A DNA stretch of 64,000 nucleotides from Paenibacillus phytorum (GCF_013141715.1 NZ_WHOA01000242.1:1-64000); one strand, 5' to 3'; positions 37,853 to 47,820 are shown, counted from the first letter of the stretch. Notes: generated by a model from the sequence alone, not told the origin. A program made the numbers and translations.

Positions 37853-38956
37853 TTACTTTGCAGCTGGGCTTGCCGCCGGGCTTGCTGCTGGACTTGCAGC
37901 AGGAGCTGGGCTCGCTTCCGGTTTCGGAAGATTGTTAGTTTGAATCAAATTTGGATATTCTTTCTCTGCAAATTCAGACAGGGATTTCTCCGCAAGCTGA
38001 GATTTGATTTGTGTTTTAAGCGTATCATCCAGTGGCTTCGTGCTTCTGGACTCCACTTTCATCACGTGGTAACCGAAAGAGGATTCAACAGGATCACTGA
38101 TTGTGTTCAAAGGAAGCGTGCTTGCTGCTTGTTTGAATTCAGGCACCCATTGATTGATGTCTGCATCTTTATAAGTACCGCCAGCGTCTTTGGAGCCTGG
38201 ATCATCGGAATATTCTTTCGCAAGTGCTGCGAAATCGCCGCCTTTATCCAGTTTCCCTTTCACTTCTTTGGCTCTTGCCAAAGCTTCTTCTTTGGTACGC
38301 AAATCTTTTTGTGTAGCTGCATCCTTCAAGGAGATCAGAATATGGCTAACTGTTGCAATATCAAAGGCATGAGTAGCCGCTTGTTCTTTGTAGGCATCCT
38401 GAACAGCTTGGTCCGTGATTTTACTCTCCATGCTGCCCATGGTGTAGAAGCTCATTTTCATTAATGACTCGATATCCTTAAGCTCGATACCATTGTCTTT
38501 CAACTGCTTGTCCATTCCGCCTTCTTGCTTACCGAAGTAATCCGTGATGGCTTTCATTTGCTCAGTCACTTGTTTATCAGCGTCAGCTTTCACTTTATCG
38601 TCCACTTTGGCTGATAGAACACGGAAAGTAACCATTTGTTTCAACATATCTTGTTGAAAAGCCGGGTCAGTCATGAATTGCGCCAGCTGCGGTGAGAACA
38701 TTTTGTTCACACTGATGAAAGAGTTAAACTCGCCGCGCGTAATTTTACCGCCCTCTTTATACGTAGCAATCACGTCACTCGGGTTACCAGTTGCTGCTGC
38801 AGTAGCGGAAGGTGAAGTTGAAGGTGAAGCCGTTGCTGCACCTTCCTTTTTGCTTCCACATGCACTTAGGACTGAAAATGCAAGGAGCAATGCCACCATG
38901 CTTAAAATCCATTTTTTCGAAAAACGTCGTTGTTCACTAGTATTATTTGGCAACAT
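37853..38956 (-). CDS. PrsA-like lipoprotein peptidyl-prolyl isomerase
   Basis: Extracytoplasmic foldase of the SurA/PrsA type. A lipoprotein signal with lipobox LSAC (Cys about residue 33) is followed by a Ser/Ala/Thr-rich linker, an N-terminal chaperone domain and a parvulin domain (about 205-305: ATVSHILISLKDAATQK, FAALAKEYSDDPGSKDAGG, SSFGYHVMKVES). It ends in a Pro/Ala-rich tail with SPAASPAASPAAK. Its ATG overlaps the mfd 3' end by 14 nt, with AAAGGGGAA inside mfd as ribosome site. It is not found between mfd and spoVT in B. subtilis. The name prsA is avoided because several paralogues are usual. Confidence 0.9.
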   Translation of the reverse strand: MLPNNTSEQRRFSKKWILSMVALLLAFSVLSACGSKKEGAATASPSTSPSATAAATGNPSDVIATYKEGGKITRGEFNSFISVNKMFSPQLAQFMTDPAFQQDMLKQMVTFRVLSAKVDDKVKADADKQVTEQMKAITDYFGKQEGGMDKQLKDNGIELKDIESLMKMSFYTMGSMESKITDQAVQDAYKEQAATHAFDIATVSHILISLKDAATQKDLRTKEEALARAKEVKGKLDKGGDFAALAKEYSDDPGSKDAGGTYKDADINQWVPEFKQAASTLPLNTISDPVESSFGYHVMKVESRSTKPLDDTLKTQIKSQLAEKSLSEFAEKEYPNLIQTNNLPKPEASPAPAASPAASPAASPAAK

Positions 38957-41900
38957 CCTGTAATTCCCCTTTCGTTTTCAGAACATCCTTATATTGTACC
39001 AGAAACTTCTCCACCAATTCGATGGAAGCTTCTGGTTTCATGCCTTTACAACGAATAACGATATGAAGCTGAGGGTCCGCGTTCAACTTGATTCGACCAT
39101 CAAAGCCTTTGGACAATGTGATAAGCTTCTGTCCTTCCAGCCTGCCATTCTGGTCAATATGAACCTTGATTAAGTAATCATCCCCTTTTTGGCTGATCGT
39201 TTCTATCCGGTACTCCGAACCGTATGCTTTCAAACGAGCCACTGTCAGTAAGTTGAACACGGCCTGCGGCAGATCGCCGAAGCGATCAACAAGCTCATCA
39301 TGCAGATCCGCGGCTTCTTCCAACGTTCGAATGGCGGCCACTTTTTTGTAGATTTCGATTTTTTGCATGCTGTCGTAGATGTAGTCGGATGGTAAGTACG
39401 CATCCAATTGTATATCGATGGAAGTATTCCACTCCGGTTCCGGAATGACCGCTTCCCCATCTATTTCTAGTTTCAGCTTTGCAATTTCTTCCGCTAACAT
39501 TTGAGAGTATAAATCAAATCCGACAGATGCAATGAAACCATGCTGCTCTGCGCCAAGCAAATTACCAGCACCACGAATAGATAAATCCCTCATCGCAATT
39601 TTAAAGCCTGATCCAAGTTCTGTAAACTCTTTAATCGCTTGAAGGCGTTTCTCCGCTACTTCCGTGAGCACTTTATCACGCTGATACGTGAAATAGGCAT
39701 ACGCTACGCGATTAGATCGTCCTACACGCCCACGCAGCTGATAGAGCTGGGACAGCCCCATTTTATCCGCATCGTGAACAATCAGTGTGTTAACATTCGG
39801 AATATCGACACCCGTCTCGATAATACTCGTGCTTACCAGCACATCGTATTCCCCATCGAGGAAATCAAGGATCGTCTTCTCCAGCTCTTGCTCGCCCATT
39901 TGTCCATGTGCCACAGTAACACGGGCATCCGGAATCATCATGGAGATCTGATCAGCGATTTGAGTGATACCTTGTACACGGTTATATAAATAATACACTT
40001 GACCTTCACGCGCTAATTCCCGCTCAATCGCCTCTCGAACAAGCGTTGGTCCGTACTCGACCACATAAGTCTGGACAGGGAAACGATTTTCCGGCGGAGT
40101 CTCGATGACCGATAAATCACGAACACCTAACATGGACATGTGTAAAGTTCTCGGAATCGGAGTTGCTGTCAGTGTTAGCACGTCCACATTCGTCTTGAGC
40201 CGTTTCAGCTTCTCTTTGTGGGACACGCCAAAACGCTGCTCTTCATCGACTATCAGTAAACCAAGATCTTTGAACTGCACGTCCTGCGACAATAGCCGGT
40301 GAGTACCAATAACGACGTCAACCGTCCCTTTCTTGACGCCTTTCATAACTTCGGTCTGCTCTTTCTTGGAGCGGAAACGACTTAATACTTTTACATTAAA
40401 AGGATAGCCTGAGAACCGTTCACGGAACGTTTCGTAATGCTGCTGAGCCAAAATCGTCGTCGGCACCAAAACAGCAACCTGTTTGCCGTCAATCGCTGAC
40501 TTGAAGGCGGCGCGGACGGCCACTTCTGTCTTCCCATACCCAACGTCGCCGCAAAGCAAACGGTCCATCGGACGTGCTTTCTCCATGTCTCCCTTAATTT
40601 CTTCGATCGCGCGAAGCTGATCCCGCGTTTCATCGTAAGGGAACATCGCTTCGAATTCGTTTTGATAGGAGCTGTCTTTACTAAAGCCGTAGCCGGTTGC
40701 CGCTTGGCGCTCTGCATAGAGCTTGATCAGCTCATCGGCAATATCCTTAACGGATGCCCGCGCCTTGCTCTTCACTCTAGCCCAGTCAGCGCCTCCGAGC
40801 TTATAAACCTTCGGTTCCTTCTCTTCGGAACCTACATATTTCTGGATCAAATCAATCTGATCAATCGGTACAGACAGCTTATCGCCGCCAGCATACATGA
40901 TGTGGAGGTAATCCTTATGAATACCGCCCACTTCCAAGGTGCCAATCCCAACATACTTCCCGATCCCATGATTCACGTGAACAACATAGTCGCCAACCTT
41001 AAGCTCTTGATAGCTTTTGATACGCTCAGCGTTCTCCAGCTTCTTCTCGACCTTACGTGCTTTACGCTGTTTCTGTGTGAAGATCTCGCCTTCCGTGATG
41101 ACAACCAAATGGATCGAAGGCATTTCAAACCCCGTCTGCAGATTCCCATCTACAATTTCGGGGACGTCAATTTGGTAGTCCTGCAGCACCCGCCGAACAC
41201 GTTCAGCACGATCCTCGCCGTTAGCCAGCAAAATAACATTACTTCCATTTTTCTTCCAGCGCTCCATCTCCGCTTTGAGGAGATTCATTTGTCCATGGAA
41301 GTTTTGCATGACGCGGCAAACGAAGTTTACGATATTTTGTGGTTGAATCCCAGCCACTTGGCGCAGGAATAGCGATACATATAATGTCGGGAAAGGCCTG
41401 CGATGCAGCAGTGTTTCATACGATTTGGACAGCACAAAAGCCGGCAAGCTCTTCCCCTCTGTCAGCGCATGCATCATCCACTCTGCCTCGTCGCGTTCTA
41501 GCTGCTTTGCTGTCTCCAGCAATCGAGCCGGTTCGTCGATGATTAGCACAGTATCCTTAGGCATATAGTCCATGAGGGTCTGTCTTTCCGTATATAAAAG
41601 CGAAATATATTTATAAATACCAGGAAACGTCTGCCCTTCACGAAGCAGTTCAATATCATGTCCGATGCCTTCGAGCAGCTTGTCTTTGGCTGATCGGTCC
41701 GTCATTTTCTCCAACTGCGCTTGAAGCAGCTCATAGGCATGCTGCGCGGCTGATTGTAACCGCTTTCTATCCGCTTGAATCTCGCGGCAAGGGGGAATCG
41801 TTATCGAGTTTAATTTATCAATTGAACGCTGGTCACTTACATCAAAAGTACGAATAGAATCAACATCGACATCGAACAGCTCAATCCGAATGGCGTTCTC

Positions 41901-42464
41901 CGACGTTAGCGGAAATAAATCCAGAATTCCGCCGCGTACGCTCATTTCACCTTTGGTCTCAACCCGCTCCACGCGTTCGTAACCCAGGCTGGATAAAGTA
42001 CCTAAGAGCTCATCCAATTGCACGGTATCCCCTACGTTGACCGTAACGCGGGATTCCTCGAATACTTGCTTGAGCGGAAGCAGTCGACGCACACCAGCAA
42101 AAGGCGCAATAACAACCCCACGGAAACCGCCAGCTAACTTAGTGAGAACGTCAATACGCTGCGCTAGCATCTCCGGGCTGGAAGCCGCTTCTTCTGTCGT
42201 CAGAAGCTCTTGAGATGGGTAGAGCAGCACTTTATCAGGTGATAGACATTCTAGTAAATCCTCCGCTATTTTCTGAGCGGCGAACATATTGTGAGTAACA
42301 ATGAACAGCGGGCGTTCTAACTCACGCGCAAGAGTGGCAATCATCACCTGCCTGGAGGAACCGGTAAGTCCGGCAACGAGCTGCTCTTTCATTTCGGACC
42401 TGAGGCCTGTCACGATCGTTTGAAAGTCGCTATCCGTAGAAAAAGCTTGAATTAAAGCTTGCAA
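38943..42464 (-). CDS. mfd: transcription-repair coupling factor
   Basis: Removes stalled RNA polymerase from damaged DNA and recruits UvrA. The 1173-residue protein shows all parts in order: UvrB-homology region (1 to about 350), RNA-polymerase-interacting domain (about 490-560, GDYVVHVNHGIGKYVGI), RecG-like helicase with Walker A CGDVGYGKTEVA and DEEQ box IVDEEQRFG, TRG motif, and the C-terminal UvrA-binding region. The start is a TTG preceded by AGGGGAG nine bases upstream. Confidence 0.97.
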   Translation of the reverse strand: MQALIQAFSTDSDFQTIVTGLRSEMKEQLVAGLTGSSRQVMIATLARELERPLFIVTHNMFAAQKIAEDLLECLSPDKVLLYPSQELLTTEEAASSPEMLAQRIDVLTKLAGGFRGVVIAPFAGVRRLLPLKQVFEESRVTVNVGDTVQLDELLGTLSSLGYERVERVETKGEMSVRGGILDLFPLTSENAIRIELFDVDVDSIRTFDVSDQRSIDKLNSITIPPCREIQADRKRLQSAAQHAYELLQAQLEKMTDRSAKDKLLEGIGHDIELLREGQTFPGIYKYISLLYTERQTLMDYMPKDTVLIIDEPARLLETAKQLERDEAEWMMHALTEGKSLPAFVLSKSYETLLHRRPFPTLYVSLFLRQVAGIQPQNIVNFVCRVMQNFHGQMNLLKAEMERWKKNGSNVILLANGEDRAERVRRVLQDYQIDVPEIVDGNLQTGFEMPSIHLVVITEGEIFTQKQRKARKVEKKLENAERIKSYQELKVGDYVVHVNHGIGKYVGIGTLEVGGIHKDYLHIMYAGGDKLSVPIDQIDLIQKYVGSEEKEPKVYKLGGADWARVKSKARASVKDIADELIKLYAERQAATGYGFSKDSSYQNEFEAMFPYDETRDQLRAIEEIKGDMEKARPMDRLLCGDVGYGKTEVAVRAAFKSAIDGKQVAVLVPTTILAQQHYETFRERFSGYPFNVKVLSRFRSKKEQTEVMKGVKKGTVDVVIGTHRLLSQDVQFKDLGLLIVDEEQRFGVSHKEKLKRLKTNVDVLTLTATPIPRTLHMSMLGVRDLSVIETPPENRFPVQTYVVEYGPTLVREAIERELAREGQVYYLYNRVQGITQIADQISMMIPDARVTVAHGQMGEQELEKTILDFLDGEYDVLVSTSIIETGVDIPNVNTLIVHDADKMGLSQLYQLRGRVGRSNRVAYAYFTYQRDKVLTEVAEKRLQAIKEFTELGSGFKIAMRDLSIRGAGNLLGAEQHGFIASVGFDLYSQMLAEEIAKLKLEIDGEAVIPEPEWNTSIDIQLDAYLPSDYIYDSMQKIEIYKKVAAIRTLEEAADLHDELVDRFGDLPQAVFNLLTVARLKAYGSEYRIETISQKGDDYLIKVHIDQNGRLEGQKLITLSKGFDGRIKLNADPQLHIVIRCKGMKPEASIELVEKFLVQYKDVLKTKGELQDVAK

Positions 42465-42483
42465 ACAAGTACACTCCCCTCAC

Positions 42484-42516
42484 AAAAAGAAGCCTCGGCA
42501 CACTTGCCTCGGCTAT
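42484..42516 (-). terminator. probable intrinsic terminator between fin and mfd
   Basis: Minus strand AGCCGAGGC-AAGTGT-GCCGAGGCT, with a tandem G-A mismatch in the stem, followed by TCTTTTTG. It may partly separate sporulation-time fin expression from mfd. Confidence 0.65.
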
Positions 42517-42538
42517 TAACTCTTTATCTTCATCAATT

Positions 42539-42766
42539 TTACTGCAACGGACTTGCCAGTAGGGACAGTTCTGGGTTTGCATCTAGCGCCTCACGACAGT
42601 AGTCGCAAACGACCCTTACCGTAACATCTCCATTCGTGTTATACGATATTATATCTCTACGCTCATCGGGGGTCAAGAAATGGAAGCCTAACTGCTGCTC
42701 CGTGATCGAATTCTGATTAATTTCCCCAACAAAGGTATGACAATGTCTGCAAATATACTTAATCAT
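42539..42766 (-). CDS. fin: anti-sigma-F factor Fin (YabK)
   Basis: A 75-residue zinc-ribbon-like protein with two CxxC pairs: CRHC at residues 6-9 and CDYC near 54-57. It matches B. subtilis Fin, which inhibits sigma-F to help the switch to sigma-G in the forespore. Located between pth and mfd as in Bacillus and preceded by a sigma-F-like -10 element. Confidence 0.93.
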   Translation of the reverse strand: MIKYICRHCHTFVGEINQNSITEQQLGFHFLTPDERRDIISYNTNGDVTVRVVCDYCREALDANPELSLLASPLQ

Positions 42767-42801
42767 ATATGTATGCCTCCTTCGACTATTCGATTACATC
42801 C

Positions 42802-42811
42802 TAGTATGACC
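42802..42811 (-). promoter_or_regulatory. sigma-F-type -10 element of fin
   Basis: The minus strand reads GGTCATACTA, matching the sigma-F -10 consensus GGNNANAHTR at all positions. A degenerate -35 (GGCTA against GYATA) lies 15 bp upstream. The start codon of fin is about 35 bp downstream. B. subtilis fin is sigma-F dependent. Confidence 0.55.
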
Positions 42812-42896
42812 ATTCTTCGGAGAAATTAGCCGAATGTGCCATTGTCATTTTCGAATAGGGAACTTGCATACAATGAGTCTGAAGCGGATGGTTCAC

Positions 42897-43457
42897 TTAT
42901 TTATTGAACTTCGCCATCGTCTTCTCGAATGACTCACTCAGACTGAACAGCATGGCTTCGCAGGTGAGGTCCAGTACCTCATCTATCGACTTCATCTCGT
43001 CTTTGGAAAAGTTTGATAAAACATAATCGGCAATATTATAACCGGGCGCAGGTCTGTTCACACCCACTCGAATTCGGTTGAAGCTTTGCGTCCCAGCATG
43101 CTGAATAATGGATTTAATCCCATTGTGACCACCAGGGCTGCCTTGATACCGGAGTCGAATTTGACCGAAGGATGTATCCATATCATCATAAACAATCGTA
43201 ACGTCTTCCAGTTTTGCTTTATAAAAGTCCAAGAACGCTCGCATGGATTCGCCCGAAAGATTCATATAAGTCATCGGTTTAAGTAAATATACCTTCGTAC
43301 CATTCACTACCCCTTCACCTAGAAGCCCCTTACCTTTATTTTGAAAAGAAGTAATACCCCATTTGGCAGCAAAACGGTCAATGGCCATGAAACCAACATT
43401 GTGTCGATTCATCTCATATTGTTTTCCCGGATTACCCAGTCCAATAAAACATTTCAT
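42897..43457 (-). CDS. pth: peptidyl-tRNA hydrolase
   Basis: Recycles peptidyl-tRNA dropped from ribosomes (SpoVC in B. subtilis). Starts MKCFIGLGNPGKQYEMNRHN with Asn9 and catalytic His19, then KPMTYMNLSGE, VYDDMD and GSPGGHNGIKSI. Length 186. It lies between ctc and fin. Confidence 0.97.
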   Translation of the reverse strand: MKCFIGLGNPGKQYEMNRHNVGFMAIDRFAAKWGITSFQNKGKGLLGEGVVNGTKVYLLKPMTYMNLSGESMRAFLDFYKAKLEDVTIVYDDMDTSFGQIRLRYQGSPGGHNGIKSIIQHAGTQSFNRIRVGVNRPAPGYNIADYVLSNFSKDEMKSIDEVLDLTCEAMLFSLSESFEKTMAKFNK

Positions 43458-43579
43458 CTTCTTCTAAATCCTCCTAAAGTTAAACTAAAAAATCCTTTGC
43501 GGATCCATCATCTAGAGGTTATTGTTTACCTATATGAGAAACGAACCATCAAATTTAAAGCTGTGGGTGAATCAGTCAT

Positions 43580-43780
43580 ATGTATCTAAATGGTCAACAG
43601 CTTACAACCAATCTTCATTTTCAAGATCATGCTGAATCTTGTATTCCCGTCCAAGTATACTATCAAAATGTACATAAGGATATAGGCTTCATTGAAAACT
43701 ACACCCTGTATTTTATCAAAGTAAATAATACATTCTACAACCGAAATACGCACGTTTTTCTTTCGCGACCCGGATATTAA
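43580..43780 (+). CDS. small hypothetical protein, opposite strand
   Basis: A 66-residue frame on the plus strand in the 388-bp gap between pth and ctc. It starts MYLNGQQLTTNLHFQDHAE and ends NRNTHVFLSRPGY. The composition (aromatic, polar, few rare residues) reads like a real protein, and I have a vague recollection of Paenibacillus proteins with a similar FIxxY..YF.KVN / SRPGY ending, unverified. The ribosome site is weak (GGGTGA about 11 bases upstream) and no promoter is convincing. No known domain. It could still be chance. Confidence 0.5.
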   Translation: MYLNGQQLTTNLHFQDHAESCIPVQVYYQNVHKDIGFIENYTLYFIKVNNTFYNRNTHVFLSRPGY

Positions 43781-43797
43781 GCGCTTACATCGCAGTA

Positions 43798-43830
43798 ATA
43801 AAGGATACCCTCCACATATCGGAGAGGGTT
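43798..43830 (-). terminator. terminator after ctc
   Basis: Minus strand AACCCTCTCC-GATATGT-GGAGGGTATCC followed by TTTATT. The hairpin is symmetrical and could also stop plus-strand transcription of the small ORF, although the T-run there is poorer. Confidence 0.72.
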
Positions 43831-43845
43831 CCTTGTTCGTTTGGA

Positions 43846-44490
43846 CTATACCGGCTGTCCTTCAGTTGCAGCCTCGTTCGATGTTTCCGCTTGTCCAACC
43901 TTCTCTTCATTATTTGCTGGCTCTTCTACAGCAGTCTCTTTCTGAGGTGCAAGTACCGTGAGAACCAAATCATTAGAGTCAGACTTCACTTCAATCCCCG
44001 CAGGAATGGAGAGTTGGTTTACAAGTAAGTTGTCGCCAAGCCCGATGTTGGAAATGTCCACTTTGATCGAACTTGGTATCTGATTGGGTAAGCATCGAAT
44101 CTCCAGCTCATGCATCTGAATCTGCACAATACCGCCTTCTTTGGCTCCCTCAGCCTCACCAATGAATTCCAAGGTGACAACCGTTTTAACAGGCTCATCC
44201 ATATTAATTTGATGAAAATCAACATGAAGCAGGCCCCTGTTTAATTGGTCGCGTTGGATCTCATTGATCATAACGGGCTGCCTACCGCTTCCGTCCGGCA
44301 TATCCAGATCAATAATCGCATGCGGATTTTGGCGAAGCAGTGACAGCAGTTCCTTCTGGTCAACTGTAATGACTGTAGAGGCAACCTTCTGGCCATACAC
44401 AACTGCAGGCACTCTGCCCTTCGCACGCAGTTGTTTAATATCTGATTTCGTTGTTTCTTTGCGGGATTCCGCTTTTAATGAAAATGCCAT
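43846..44490 (-). CDS. ctc: 50S ribosomal protein L25, CTC form
   Basis: 5S rRNA-binding protein with the L25 domain (1 to about 95: LKAESRKETTKSDIKQLRAKGRVPAVVYG in two blocks) and the C-terminal TL5/CTC beta domain (about 96-185), followed by an acidic, Glu/Ala-rich tail. Length 214. In B. subtilis Ctc is a general-stress protein. Here it follows glmU directly, whereas prs lies between them in B. subtilis. Confidence 0.94.
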   Translation of the reverse strand: MAFSLKAESRKETTKSDIKQLRAKGRVPAVVYGQKVASTVITVDQKELLSLLRQNPHAIIDLDMPDGSGRQPVMINEIQRDQLNRGLLHVDFHQINMDEPVKTVVTLEFIGEAEGAKEGGIVQIQMHELEIRCLPNQIPSSIKVDISNIGLGDNLLVNQLSIPAGIEVKSDSNDLVLTVLAPQKETAVEEPANNEEKVGQAETSNEAATEGQPV

Positions 44491-44643
44491 AAGAAAAAGA
44501 ACCTCCTAAGAGTTTTGCTCAGCACGCTGCTTAGATAAGCAATGCCAAGTGGGTAACAGCTAGTTCATAGCCTACCCAACCTCAAGAAGTTCCATCCAAT
44601 TTCATCCTCACAAAGTGAGATTTACCGTTCCTAGATCGTGAAT

Positions 44644-46047
44644 TTACTCTTTGTTCTGTTTATTTTCTTTCTTAGCTTTAGCTCGCGCTCTAATTTTATC
44701 AGCATAGCCTGGCTTGTTGGATTGTCTCTCGCGGGCAATCGCTAGATCGCCATCATCTACGGAATGTGTAATCGTTGAGCCTGCAACAACATAAGCGCCC
44801 TTACCGATTTTCACGGGAGCAATCAAATTCACATTACTGCCCACAAAAGCATCATCGCCTATTTCCGTTAAGCTCTTATTGAAACCATCATAGTTCACGG
44901 TAATGGCGCCGCAGCCGATGTTTACATTCGTTCCAACAACAGCATCCCCTACATAGCTTAAGTGAGAAACTTTCGACCCCTCACCCAGCGTCGCGTTCTT
45001 AATCTCAACAAAGTCGCCTATTTTCACTTGCTTCCCAATATTAGCACCAGGTCTCAAATAAGCAAACGGCCCCACACTAGCCTCATTATCTACATAGGCA
45101 TCCTGAAGGACGGATTGTTTAATCGTAACCTCATCCCTGATCGTCGAGTCGATAATTTCCGTTTGCGGTCCAATTGTACATTGTTCCCCAATAACGGTGC
45201 GCCCCCGCAAAATAGTACCCGGCAGCAGTACCGTATCCATGCCAATGGTAACATCTTTTTCAATATACGTATTAATTGGATCTATAATCGTAACCCCGTT
45301 CAGCATGTGCTCACGGTTAATACGCGCCTTGAACAACCGCTCGGCTTCAGCAAGTGCCACACGATCGTTCACACCGATCGACTCTGCGCTGTCAGCCATG
45401 CAGTAGCCTTGAACAACTTCTCCAGCGCCTGTCATAATCCCAATGACATCGGTCAAATAGTATTCATTTTGCGTATTATTGTTCGTAACCGACGCTAAGG
45501 CTTTGAATAGTTTCTGATTATCGAAAATATAAGTACCTGTGTTTATCTCCTGAACAGCTGCTTCCTCACTGCTGCAGTCCTTCTGCTCAACAATCCTTGC
45601 TACTCGACCGTCTTCACCGCGAATAATACGTCCATAACCATGCGGTTCATCGAGTTTGGCTGTCAGAATTGTCGCAGACGCTCCAGACAGTTCATGCAGC
45701 TCAATGGTGCTCATCAAGGTAGCTTCCGAAATTAGCGGTGTATCGCCGCAAATGACTACAGTCATCCCTTCCTCTTCGCCAAGAGCATCCTTCGCTTGAA
45801 GAACAGCATGCCCTGTTCCCAACTGCTGCTCCTGTAAAGCGTACTCCACTCGATCTCCCAGATGTCCCTTCACGGCTTCCGCCCCGAATCCAACAATGAC
45901 GAGTGTTTTTGTTACTTCTATATGCTGCAGCGTGTCTACAACATGTTCCACCATTGGTTTACCTACAACCGGATGAAGCACCTTGTATAGCTTCGATTTC
46001 ATGCGTTTTCCTTGTCCTGCGGCCAGTACGATCCCCATGAGTTTCAA
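44644..46047 (-). CDS. glmU: bifunctional N-acetylglucosamine-1-phosphate uridyltransferase / glucosamine-1-phosphate acetyltransferase
   Basis: Makes UDP-GlcNAc for peptidoglycan and teichoic acids. The N-terminal nucleotidyltransferase domain begins GIVLAAGQGKRMKSKLYKVLHP and includes QLGTGHAVLQA. The C-terminal half (from about 250) is a left-handed parallel beta-helix of hexapeptide repeats with GPFAYLRPGA and VNYDGFNKS. Ends in a Lys-rich tail. Length 467. Located after spoVG as in B. subtilis gcaD. Confidence 0.97.
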   Translation of the reverse strand: MKLMGIVLAAGQGKRMKSKLYKVLHPVVGKPMVEHVVDTLQHIEVTKTLVIVGFGAEAVKGHLGDRVEYALQEQQLGTGHAVLQAKDALGEEEGMTVVICGDTPLISEATLMSTIELHELSGASATILTAKLDEPHGYGRIIRGEDGRVARIVEQKDCSSEEAAVQEINTGTYIFDNQKLFKALASVTNNNTQNEYYLTDVIGIMTGAGEVVQGYCMADSAESIGVNDRVALAEAERLFKARINREHMLNGVTIIDPINTYIEKDVTIGMDTVLLPGTILRGRTVIGEQCTIGPQTEIIDSTIRDEVTIKQSVLQDAYVDNEASVGPFAYLRPGANIGKQVKIGDFVEIKNATLGEGSKVSHLSYVGDAVVGTNVNIGCGAITVNYDGFNKSLTEIGDDAFVGSNVNLIAPVKIGKGAYVVAGSTITHSVDDGDLAIARERQSNKPGYADKIRARAKAKKENKQNKE

Positions 46048-46134
46048 CTAACATCCAACCCCTTTAATATAAATAGTTACACACTACTATATGTATAATC
46101 GATGAGTTCTTCAACCAAATATAGCATCAATACC

Positions 46135-46166
46135 ACCCAAAAGAAAAGAGAGCCCAACGGCTCTCT
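46135..46166 (-). terminator. intrinsic terminator after spoVG
   Basis: Minus strand AGAGAGCC-GTTG-GGCTCTCT followed by TTTCTTTTGG. Confidence 0.88.
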
Positions 46167-46178
46167 CAATAATCTGAA

Positions 46179-46469
<291 letters not shown>

Positions 46470-46504
46470 TCACCACCTTTTTCCATCTCTGAGACTTGGG
46501 TGTA

Positions 46505-46533
46505 ATATTCCACATCGTCGTGCAAATTCCTTC
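46505..46533 (-). promoter_or_regulatory. sigma-H promoter of spoVG
   Basis: Minus-strand GAAGGAATT (46525-46533) and GTGGAATAT (46505-46513), 11 bp apart, match the sigma-H consensus RNAGGAWWW / RNNGAATWW at every position. AT-rich DNA upstream would suit AbrB binding. Confidence 0.85.
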
Positions 46534-46581
46534 TTCTTTTTTTGAAATTTTCGATAATTTTATACAATCTTAATGTTACTG

Positions 46582-46965
46582 TTAAATTTCGACAGAAATC
46601 ACAGCAATTAACTCGATTTCGACAAAAACATCACGAGGTAATCTAGCCACTTCGACAGTGGATCTAGCCGGTTTATGGTCTCCGAAGTACGATCCATAAA
46701 TTTCATTCAGCTCTGCAAACTGATTCATGTCCTTCAAAAAAACCGTCGCTTTCACAACTTGATCAAATGATGAACCAGCTGCTTCAAGCACACCCTTCAA
46801 ATTCGCGAACACTTGATGGGCTTGTCCCTTGATTCCACCCTCTACAATCTGTCCATCCAAGCCAAGTGGAATTTGTCCAGAAGTAAAGAGAAGGTTACCT
46901 AGCTTTACCGCTTGCGAGTAAGGTCCGATAGCAGCAGGTGCTGCTGTTGTTGAAATAAGTTCCAT
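46582..46965 (-). CDS. ridA: RidA family enamine/imine deaminase (YabJ)
   Basis: Hydrolyses reactive 2-aminoacrylate-type intermediates. Motifs: [42 protein letters not shown] and a C-terminal [20 protein letters not shown]. The ATG at 46965 is chosen (127 residues); the open frame continues 10 codons upstream across the purR stop. AGGAG within the end of purR serves as ribosome site, so the two genes are coupled, as purR-yabJ in B. subtilis. Confidence 0.94.
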   Translation of the reverse strand: MELISTTAAPAAIGPYSQAVKLGNLLFTSGQIPLGLDGQIVEGGIKGQAHQVFANLKGVLEAAGSSFDQVVKATVFLKDMNQFAELNEIYGSYFGDHKPARSTVEVARLPRDVFVEIELIAVISVEI

Positions 46966-46969
46966 CGTT

Positions 46970-47806
46970 TTACGAATCTCCTTTTTTACTGTCAAAATAG
47001 TTGCCTGGCTCTACCGTGATTTGTTTCGTCTTGGAATCTACGCCGTATAAACGAGCAAGCGATACGTAGTGATCAACCAAATGCTCTTCAACCTCACAAG
47101 ACTCCATGAATACACCAACCCCTTGAACTGAGGCTTTGAATTCCGCTAACAAATCCATCATGCCGTGGATGGTTCCGCCAACATGCATGAAATCATCAAT
47201 GATAAGCACCTTAGACTCTTCTTTCAATGCACGCCTTGCTAGTGACATCGTCTGGATCCGCTTGTTGGACCCTGAAACATAGTTGATGCTAACCGCTGAA
47301 CCTTCCGTAACTCGACTGTCCCTGCGGACAATCACAACAGGCAGATTCATATAAGTTGCTGTCGCATAAGCGAGTGGAATGCCTTTCGTTTCTACCGTCA
47401 TAATCACATCAATATCACGACCAGCGAAAGCGGATGCAAATGTCTTGCCAATTTCATTCAAATATTGGGGCTGCCCCATAATATCTGACATATACAAATA
47501 ACCGCCTGGAAGAATCCGTTCTGGCTGCTGCAGTTGTAAACAAAGGTTCTGTATAAATTTCAGTGATACTTCCTTAGGCACCTTTGGTGAAAATCTCACA
47601 CCTCCGGCAGCCCCCGCAAGCGTATTCAGCTCGCCTAGTCCTTCTTCTTCAAAAACTTCCTTGATGATCGCTAAATCTTCACTTATGGAGGATTTAGCAG
47701 AGTTGTAACGCTCGGCAAAAGTCGTTAAAGGGATTAACGAATGGGGGCGGAATAACAAATATTGCGTCATTTCCACCAGCCTAGCGCTCCTTTTCAACTT
47801 TTTCAT
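46970..47806 (-). CDS. purR: purine operon repressor PurR
   Basis: Represses purine genes; PRPP releases it. A winged-helix N-terminus ([21 protein letters not shown] split in two, to about 75) is joined to a phosphoribosyltransferase-like domain with the PRPP loop [14 protein letters not shown] (about 205-218). The frame is open 15 codons further up, but the ATG at 47806 follows GGGGGTAG and gives the family length of 278. A PurBox-like sequence lies in its own leader. Confidence 0.95.
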   Translation of the reverse strand: MKKLKRSARLVEMTQYLLFRPHSLIPLTTFAERYNSAKSSISEDLAIIKEVFEEEGLGELNTLAGAAGGVRFSPKVPKEVSLKFIQNLCLQLQQPERILPGGYLYMSDIMGQPQYLNEIGKTFASAFAGRDIDVIMTVETKGIPLAYATATYMNLPVVIVRRDSRVTEGSAVSINYVSGSNKRIQTMSLARRALKEESKVLIIDDFMHVGGTIHGMMDLLAEFKASVQGVGVFMESCEVEEHLVDHYVSLARLYGVDSKTKQITVEPGNYFDSKKGDS

Positions 47807-47820
47807 CGCACTACCCCCAA

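Noticed and set aside
37790-38464. Plus-strand open frame of 224 codons opposite the lipoprotein foldase
   Set aside because: Cys/Phe-rich composition typical of an antisense reading of a Lys/Ala-rich protein; the minus-strand gene has a clear lipobox and parvulin domain.
40662-41372. Plus-strand open frame of 236 codons inside mfd
   Set aside because: Antisense shadow of mfd with no ribosome site or recognisable motif.
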